A DNA stretch of 10,176 nt from JAUXFS01 sp050329575 (lineage in GTDB: Bacteria; Pseudomonadota; Alphaproteobacteria; Rhodospirillales; Defluviicoccaceae): the NCBI GenBank assembly GCA_050329575.1, contig JBHJOP010000104.1:1-10176 (forward strand), in the 5' to 3' direction. The position numbers were made by a program, and so were the translations under genes. Within the stretch, counting starts at the first letter, position 1. Each line of letters starts with the position of its first letter. The notes under the pieces were generated by a model. That model saw nothing but the letters and a program-made list of their open reading frames with translations, was not told the DNA's origin and searched no databases. Shown in pieces: positions 7,701 through 10,176 of this stretch.

Positions 7701-10176
7701 GAGGGTGTCGTCGCCGGCGCCGCCGTCGAGCGAGTCGTTGCCGGCACCGCCGACCAGGCTGTCGGCCCCGAGGCCCCCCAGCAGCGTGTCGTCGCCGCCG
7801 CTTCCGACCAGCGTGTCGTCGCCGTCGCCGCCGTCGAGCGAGTCGTTGCCGTCACCGCCCACCAGGCTGTCGTTGCCGGCGCCGCCCAGCAAGGTGTCGT
7901 CGCCGGCGCCGCCGTCGAGGGTGTCGTCGCCGTCGCCGCCGTCGAGGAGGTCGTTGCCGTCGCCGCCGGCCAGGCTGTCGGCACCGGCCCTGCCGTAGAG
8001 GATGTCGTCGCCGCCGCCGCCGGCCAGGGTGTCGTTGCCGCCCAGTCCGTCCAGGGTGTCGGCGGAGCTGGTCCCGACGTACGAGTCGTTGCCCGCGGTC
8101 CCGGTCCAGTGCTCGCCGGTCGCCGCCCCGATGAAATCGTCGGCGGTCAGGCTGGCCGCATCGACGCCGACCAGCGTCAGGATGTCGCCGCCGAGGTCGA
8201 TCTCGGCGTTGCCGCCGTTGTCGCTGATCAGGGGTTGCAGCGTCGCCCAGTCGGGGATGGTCGCCGCGAAGGCGGTGAGGTCGATCCGGTCCTCGCCGCG
8301 CACGAAGTCGACGATCACGTCGTCGCCCATCCCCGGCTCGGCGATGAACACGTCGTTGCCGGCGCCGCCCTCCAGGGTATCGGCGCCGCCGCCCCCCCGC
8401 AGGGTGTCGGCCCCGCCGCCACCCTGCAGAAGGTCGTCGCCGTCGCCGCCGTCGAGAACGTCGTTGCCCGCCCCGCCCTCGAGCGTATCGCCGCCGGTCC
8501 CGCCGGTGAGCGTGTCGCCGCCGGCCCCGCCCTGCAACAGGTCGTCGCCGCTGCCGCCCTCGAGCACGTCGTTGCCGGCGCCGCCGATCAGCGTGTCGCC
8601 GCCGCCGCCGCCCTGCAAGGTCACGGCGCCGGTCGCGCCGGACGCGTCGAACAGGTCGTCACCGCCGCCGCCGATCGCCACCTCGATGCTCGCCGCCGCC
8701 AGGTCGAGGACGACGCCGTCACTTCCCTGCACTTCGACGGTGTCGGTGCCGGTCCCGCCGGCGACGACGTCGAAGGCGTCGATCCGCAACAGGTCGTCGC
8801 CGTCGCCGCCGAGCAGCGTATCGGCCCCGGCGCCGCCGTCGAGCGTGTCGTTGCCGGCGCCGCCGTCGAGGAGGTCGTCGCCGGCACCACCCTCCAGGCT
8901 GTCGTTGCCGGCGAGCCCGGAGAGGGTGTCATGGCCGTTGCCGCCGATCAGGGTATCGTCGCCGCCGGTGCCGGTGAGCACCTGGCCGCGGCTGATGCCG
9001 ATGAAATCGGTCTCGGTGAGCGTCGCCGCATCGACGCCGAGCAGGGTCAGGACGTCGCCGCCGACGGCGATCTCGGCGTTGCCGCCGTTGTCGCTGATCA
9101 TCGTCTGCAGGGTCGGCCAGTCGGCGATGCCGAGCGCCGAGACGTCGATCCTGTCGACGCCGACCGCGAAGTCGGTGACGACGTCGGCGCCGTCGCCGGG
9201 TGCCATCACGAACACGTCGGCGCCCGCCCCGCCCTCGAGCGTATCGCCGCCGGCCCCGCCCCTGAGGGTGTCGCTGCCGGCCCCACCCTGCAGCAGGTCG
9301 TCGCCGATTCCGCCCTCGAGCAGGTCGTTGCCGGCGCCGCCGATCAGCGTGTCGCCGCCGCCGCCGCCCTGCAGGGTCACGGCGCCGGTCGCGCCGGACG
9401 CGTCGAACAGGTCGTCGCCGCTGCCGCCGATCGCCACCTCGATGCTCGCCGCCGCCAGGTCGAGGACGACGCCGTCACTTCCCTGCACCTCGACGGTGTC
9501 GGTGCCGGCCCCGCCGGCGACGACGTCGAGGGCGTCGATCCGCAACAGGTCGTCGCCGTCGCCGCCGAGCAGCGTATCGGCCCCGGCGCCGCCGTCGAGC
9601 GTGTCGTTGCCGGCACCGCCGTCGAGGAGGTCGTCGCCCGCCCCCCCGTCCAGACTGTCGGCGCCGGCACCGCCGATCAGCGTGTCGCTGCCGGGACCGC
9701 CCATCAGCGTGTCGTTGCCGGGACCGCCATCCAGCAGATCGTCGCCGGCACCGCCGTCGAGGAGGTCGTTGCCGCCACCGCCCTCCAGCACGTCGTCGCC
9801 GCCGCGCCCCTCCAGGGTATCGCCGCCCGCGGTGCCGGTCAGGGTGTCGGCGTCGTCGCCGCCGATGAGATGCTCGCCGATCGGCGCGCCCGCGCCGCCG
9901 CCCTCGAGGGCGGCGGCGTTGCGCATCACCGCGCCGTCGCGGATCCCGAGCAGCAGCGCCCCTCCGCTCTCGGAACCGGAGTCCGGTTCGCCGCCGCTGC
10001 CGCCGTCGCGCCCTTCGGCGTCGACGAGCGTCGAAGCGGGATGGCTCCCGAACGGCGAGGACGCGAAATCGCGCTCGAACTGATCGCCGTGCGGCTCGCC
10101 GAGGCGGGCCGTCGAGGGAACCGGCCGCGGCTCCGACGACTGCGGCTGAAACCCCTGTTCGCCGGCGGCGCCGGGC
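4743..10176 (-). CDS. Giant RTX calcium-binding exoprotein, type I secretion substrate (5' partial, at least 1810 aa)
   Basis: This is a secreted, highly acidic protein dominated by about 100 GGxGxDxLx nonapeptides, which fold as a Ca2+-binding beta-roll outside the cell. The frame is open without stops from 4743 to the right edge. The only standard start codons near its N-terminal part are GTG (9929-9927) and ATG (9926-9924), neither with a good ribosome binding site, while the 82 codons upstream (9930-10175) read as a plausible Gly/Ser/Pro-rich linker. The gene therefore very likely begins outside the window. In order: linker; RTX tract; module B1; RTX; A1; RTX; B2; RTX; A2; longest RTX tract; A3; RTX; B3 to B8 separated by short RTX tracts; a short RTX tract; terminal module A4 ending DFIGVS. 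No enzyme or adhesin domain is recognised in the visible part; a functional domain may lie in the missing N-terminus. The neighbouring PrtD/PrtE genes are its likely exporter. Adhesin, S-layer-like coat, biofilm matrix protein or exoenzyme are all possible. Confidence 0.92.
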   Translation of the reverse strand, partial: PGAAGEQGFQPQSSEPRPVPSTARLGEPHGDQFERDFASSPFGSHPASTLVDAEGRDGGSGGEPDSGSESGGALLLGIRDGAVMRNAAALEGGGAGAPIGEHLIGGDDADTLTGTAGGDTLEGRGGDDVLEGGGGNDLLDGGAGDDLLDGGPGNDTLMGGPGSDTLIGGAGADSLDGGAGDDLLDGGAGNDTLDGGAGADTLLGGDGDDLLRIDALDVVAGGAGTDTVEVQGSDGVVLDLAAASIEVAIGGSGDDLFDASGATGAVTLQGGGGGDTLIGGAGNDLLEGGIGDDLLQGGAGSDTLRGGAGGDTLEGGAGADVFVMAPGDGADVVTDFAVGVDRIDVSALGIADWPTLQTMISDNGGNAEIAVGGDVLTLLGVDAATLTETDFIGISRGQVLTGTGGDDTLIGGNGHDTLSGLAGNDSLEGGAGDDLLDGGAGNDTLDGGAGADTLLGGDGDDLLRIDAFDVVAGGTGTDTVEVQGSDGVVLDLAAASIEVAIGGGGDDLFDASGATGAVTLQGGGGGDTLIGGAGNDVLEGGSGDDLLQGGAGGDTLTGGTGGDTLEGGAGNDVLDGGDGDDLLQGGGGADTLRGGGGADTLEGGAGNDVFIAEPGMGDDVIVDFVRGEDRIDLTAFAATIPDWATLQPLISDNGGNAEIDLGGDILTLVGVDAASLTADDFIGAATGEHWTGTAGNDSYVGTSSADTLDGLGGNDTLAGGGGDDILYGRAGADSLAGGDGNDLLDGGDGDDTLDGGAGDDTLLGGAGNDSLVGGDGNDSLDGGDGDDTLVGSGGDDTLLGGLGADSLVGGAGNDSLDGGAGDDTLDGGDGDDTLLGGLGADSLVGGAGNDSLDGGDGNDTLVGGDGDDTLLGGAGGDSLIGGAGDDVLDGGADDDILYGGAGNDVFVVTPGSGNDLIVDFTIGEDKIDLGAFSATIPNWATLQTLILDVGGDTEIMLDGDVLTLEGVDAASLTESDFLGIGGAPTAGDDTIVGTTGNDSLDGLAGNDLIRGLGGNDTLIGGEGDDTLEGGDGRDSLVGGAGNDVLYGGAGNDTLQGGDGNDTLHGEADNDVLDGGAGDDVLYGGAGADTLTGGAGADTLYGDDGNDVFHIDADDVVFGGLGTDTVHVVAGSGAVTLDLAAAGIERANGAEGDDVFDASGMSAAVTLSGGAGDDRLIGGGGADSLVGGAGSDTLIGGAGKDTLIGGDGDDSLEGGDGADSLIGGAGADTLKGGEGNDVLHVDSDDLLFGHVDGGAGIDKMVLVDTVGVHVDAAKFVTLNVEWVVGGSGADTLDASSMTAAVTLEGGAGADHLYGGSGDDLLKIDADDLLSGAIDGGDGIDTVEITDGSGLYFELAPHNIEYAKGGAGSDTLVGGAGNDTLDGGAGADSLVGGAGDDVLYVDANDTIDGGDGFDKAIVSGSGGVFINLAAANIEWAVGGIGSDRFDASGVGALQNVILEGGAGNDTLIGGAGNDTLEGGSGADELWGGDGDDVLTVDSFDTVIDGGAGYDKVIVKSLSSGVFLDLAASSIEWAVGAGGNDTFDASGVDSTQGVILEGGGGADTLIGGAGNDTLDGGSVADYLDGGAGDDVLIGGSGSDTLLGGAGDDTLHVDSFDLNTGVVDGGPGFDKMIVEGSSAVTINAAKFVSLNVEWVVGADASLGDFIDASSMADAVILDGRNGADTLIGGAGADSLVGGTGNDSLFGGAGNDTLIGGAGNDKLTGGEGDDVFVMTVGMGPDTILDFKAGGDADRIDVSAFSAGIPDWATFSAAFQETLGGTTIDLAPFGGDATDKIVIEGVLPAGLAQADFIGVS
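4746..5010 (-). other. RTX protein module A4: C-terminal, presumed secretion-signal module
   Basis: The last about 88 residues begin with DDVFVMTVGMGPDTILDF, continue with DRIDVSAFSAGIPDWATF and end with LAQADFIGVS. The DVF...G.GxDxIxDF.xGxDxIDhSxF pattern is the well-known cap following the last RTX repeats in type I secreted proteins such as serralysins, and the extreme C-terminus carries the export signal. This copy is longer than the internal ones: it has a GG insertion in the second half (residues near GGDATDKIVIEG). Confidence 0.8.
5149..6858 (-). repeat. Region of six B modules (B3 to B8) separated by short RTX tracts
   Basis: Approximate DNA limits in protein order: B3 6669-6858, B4 6261-6468, B5 6080-6222, B6 5799-5990, B7 5508-5706, B8 5149-5361. 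Each starts with a hydrophobic-Asp pattern (for example LHVDS, LKIDADD, LYVDAND), then GG.G.D with a hydrophobic strand, then a segment such as NIEWAVGG, and closes with DASG or DASS and a beta strand ending LEGG that re-enters RTX repeats. B4 and B8 form a variant pair with AAKFV and LNVEWVVG; B6 and B7 share IEWAVG. B5 lacks the DASG part and goes straight into RTX repeats. Modules are separated by only two to eight nonapeptides. I do not recognise a named domain; a beta-helical continuation of the roll is an inference. Confidence 0.7.
7231..7468 (-). other. RTX protein module A3 (internal copy of the C-terminal-type module)
   Basis: The encoded stretch begins DVFVVTPGSGNDLIVDF, continues with EDKIDLGAFSATIPNWATLQ and ends GVDAASLTESDFLGIG. 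It is followed by GAPTAGDDTIVGTTGNDSL, a typical opening of a fresh RTX tract. It shares the IP-[DN]-WATLQ and DAASLT segments with copy A2. Confidence 0.75.
7469..8100 (-). repeat. Longest uninterrupted RTX tract (about 24 nonapeptides)
   Basis: Between modules A2 and A3 the protein is an unbroken run of GGxGxDxLx nonapeptides, roughly 210 residues. Such a run is expected to form a single long parallel beta-roll binding one Ca2+ per turn. Very few repeats deviate (for example VGSGGDD and GGADDD). Confidence 0.9.
7513..8052 (-). repeat. 108-base higher-order repeat (four nonapeptides per unit, about five units)
   Basis: Equivalent positions recur every 108 bases at 7513, 7621, 7729, 7837 and 7945. 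The best pair, 7621-7689 and 7729-7797, differs by only a few bases over 69. The 36-residue unit reads roughly LLGG.GADSLVGG then .GNDSLDGG.GDDTL.GG. This higher order shows that blocks of four nonapeptides, not single ones, were duplicated. Confidence 0.8.
8121..8355 (-). other. RTX protein module A2 (internal copy of the C-terminal-type module)
   Basis: The encoded stretch begins DVFIAEPGMGDDVIVDF, continues with EDRIDLTAFAATIPDWATLQ and ends GVDAASLTADDFIGAA. It shares the exact string SDNGGNAEI with copy A1. After it, GEHWTGTAGNDS restarts the RTX repeats and resembles GEHLIGGDDAD at the beginning of the first RTX tract. Confidence 0.75.
8471..8882 (-). repeat. Direct repeat arm 2 (412 bases, carries module B2)
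   Basis: This arm aligns without any gap to 9227-9638 at a constant offset of 756 bases (252 codons). Within the core (8586-8882) differences are few single bases, for example coding Phe in place of Leu and Thr in place of Ala in the module B2 opening (IDAFDVV, GGTGTD). The arm covers RTX repeats on both sides of B2 (about 8605-8793). Confidence 0.85.
8991..9219 (-). other. RTX protein module A1 (internal copy of the C-terminal-type module)
   Basis: The encoded stretch begins DVFVMAPGDGADVVTDF, continues with VDRIDVSALGIADWPTLQ and ends GVDAATLTETDFIGIS, almost the same ending as the true C-terminus (DFIGVS). It differs from A2 and A3 by ALGIADWP in place of AF.ATIP[DN]WA. Confidence 0.75.
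9227..9638 (-). repeat. Direct repeat arm 1 (412 bases, carries module B1)
   Basis: This is the partner of 8471-8882. It encodes module B1 (about 9361-9549: LLRIDALDVV, then VEVQGSDGVVLDLAAASIEV, then DASGATGAVTLQGG) and its flanking nonapeptides. Left of 9227 the two arms diverge abruptly: arm 1 enters module A1, while arm 2 has extra nonapeptides before module A2. The high identity implies a recent segmental duplication or ongoing gene conversion. Confidence 0.85.
9550..9870 (-). repeat. First RTX tract of the visible protein (about 12 nonapeptides)
   Basis: The tract opens with GEHLIGGDDADTLTGTAGGD and runs to the start of module B1. The GT-G-D opening marks the beginning of a repeat tract in many RTX proteins, and the same type of opening recurs after each internal A module. 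Confidence 0.85.
9930..10175 (-). other. Non-repetitive linker upstream of the RTX repeats (82 codons, part of the RTX gene)
   Basis: In frame with the RTX gene, the complement encodes 82 residues with no stop and no ATG, GTG or TTG codon. The composition is Gly/Ser/Pro/Glu-rich and includes stretches such as GEPHGDQFERDF and GGSGGEPDSGSESGG, then a short hydrophobic stretch ALLLGIRDGAV just before the first in-frame GTG/ATG. It looks like a flexible linker joining the repeats to an N-terminal region outside the window. Confidence 0.7.

Noticed and set aside
4990..9900. Regularly spaced short repeats resembling a CRISPR array
   Set aside because: The period is 27 bases, in frame, and encodes GGxGxDxLx nonapeptides without unique spacers; it is coding RTX repeat DNA.
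8002..10083. Long plus-strand open frame (693 codons) opposite the RTX gene
   Set aside because: Its translation is Ser/Pro-rich low-complexity sequence that mirrors the RTX nonapeptides in an antisense frame. It follows from the 27-base repeat and high GC, not from selection; it resembles no known protein.

Overview
The window is very GC-rich, and its gene families fit a Gram-negative, most likely alphaproteobacterial, chromosome. This is an inference from base composition, the PrtD/AprD-type secretion genes and the DUF900-type hydrolase; no rRNA, tRNA or diagnostic marker gene is present to fix the taxon.

Layout from left to right. Bases 1-19 are the first six codons of a minus-strand gene running off the left edge, with a strong ribosome binding site; the residues MQEFKE resemble the start of MscL. 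Bases 20-254 are a divergent intergenic region holding a 12-base perfect palindrome and a 7-base-pair hairpin. At 255-1325 (+) lies an alpha/beta hydrolase of the DUF900 type. It converges tail to tail, with only 20 bases between, on a minus-strand operon that fills the rest of the window. In transcription order that operon is a giant RTX calcium-binding exoprotein (10176 down to 4743, 5' end beyond the window), a type I secretion ABC exporter of the PrtD type (4725-2914) and its membrane fusion protein of the HlyD/PrtE type (2917-1346). The RTX-ABC gap is 17 bases and the ABC-MFP pair overlap by 4 bases (ATGA), so the three are almost certainly co-transcribed and partly translationally coupled. 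The outer membrane TolC-like partner is not in the window.

The logic is substrate plus dedicated exporter. The RTX protein carries a C-terminal type I secretion module and should be exported in one step through ABC, MFP and TolC, then fold on binding extracellular Ca2+. No catalytic domain is visible in the 1810 residues seen; the visible part is built from about 100 GGxGxD nonapeptides interrupted by two recurring non-RTX modules. Module A (about 76-88 residues, four copies) is the module that also forms the C-terminus. Module B (about 50-70 residues, eight copies) contains a D-h-D-x-D, IEWAVGG and DASG pattern. The protein looks like four concatenated RTX units, each opening with a GT-G-D type start and closing with module A. 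DNA-level tandem duplications (a 412-base repeat offset by 756 bases, and a 108-base superperiod) show how it grew.

The most interesting points are the internal copies of the terminal secretion-type module, the eight-copy module B, the higher-order repeat structure, the true 5' extension of the RTX gene beyond its only in-window start codon, and the long basic N-terminal extension on the membrane fusion protein.
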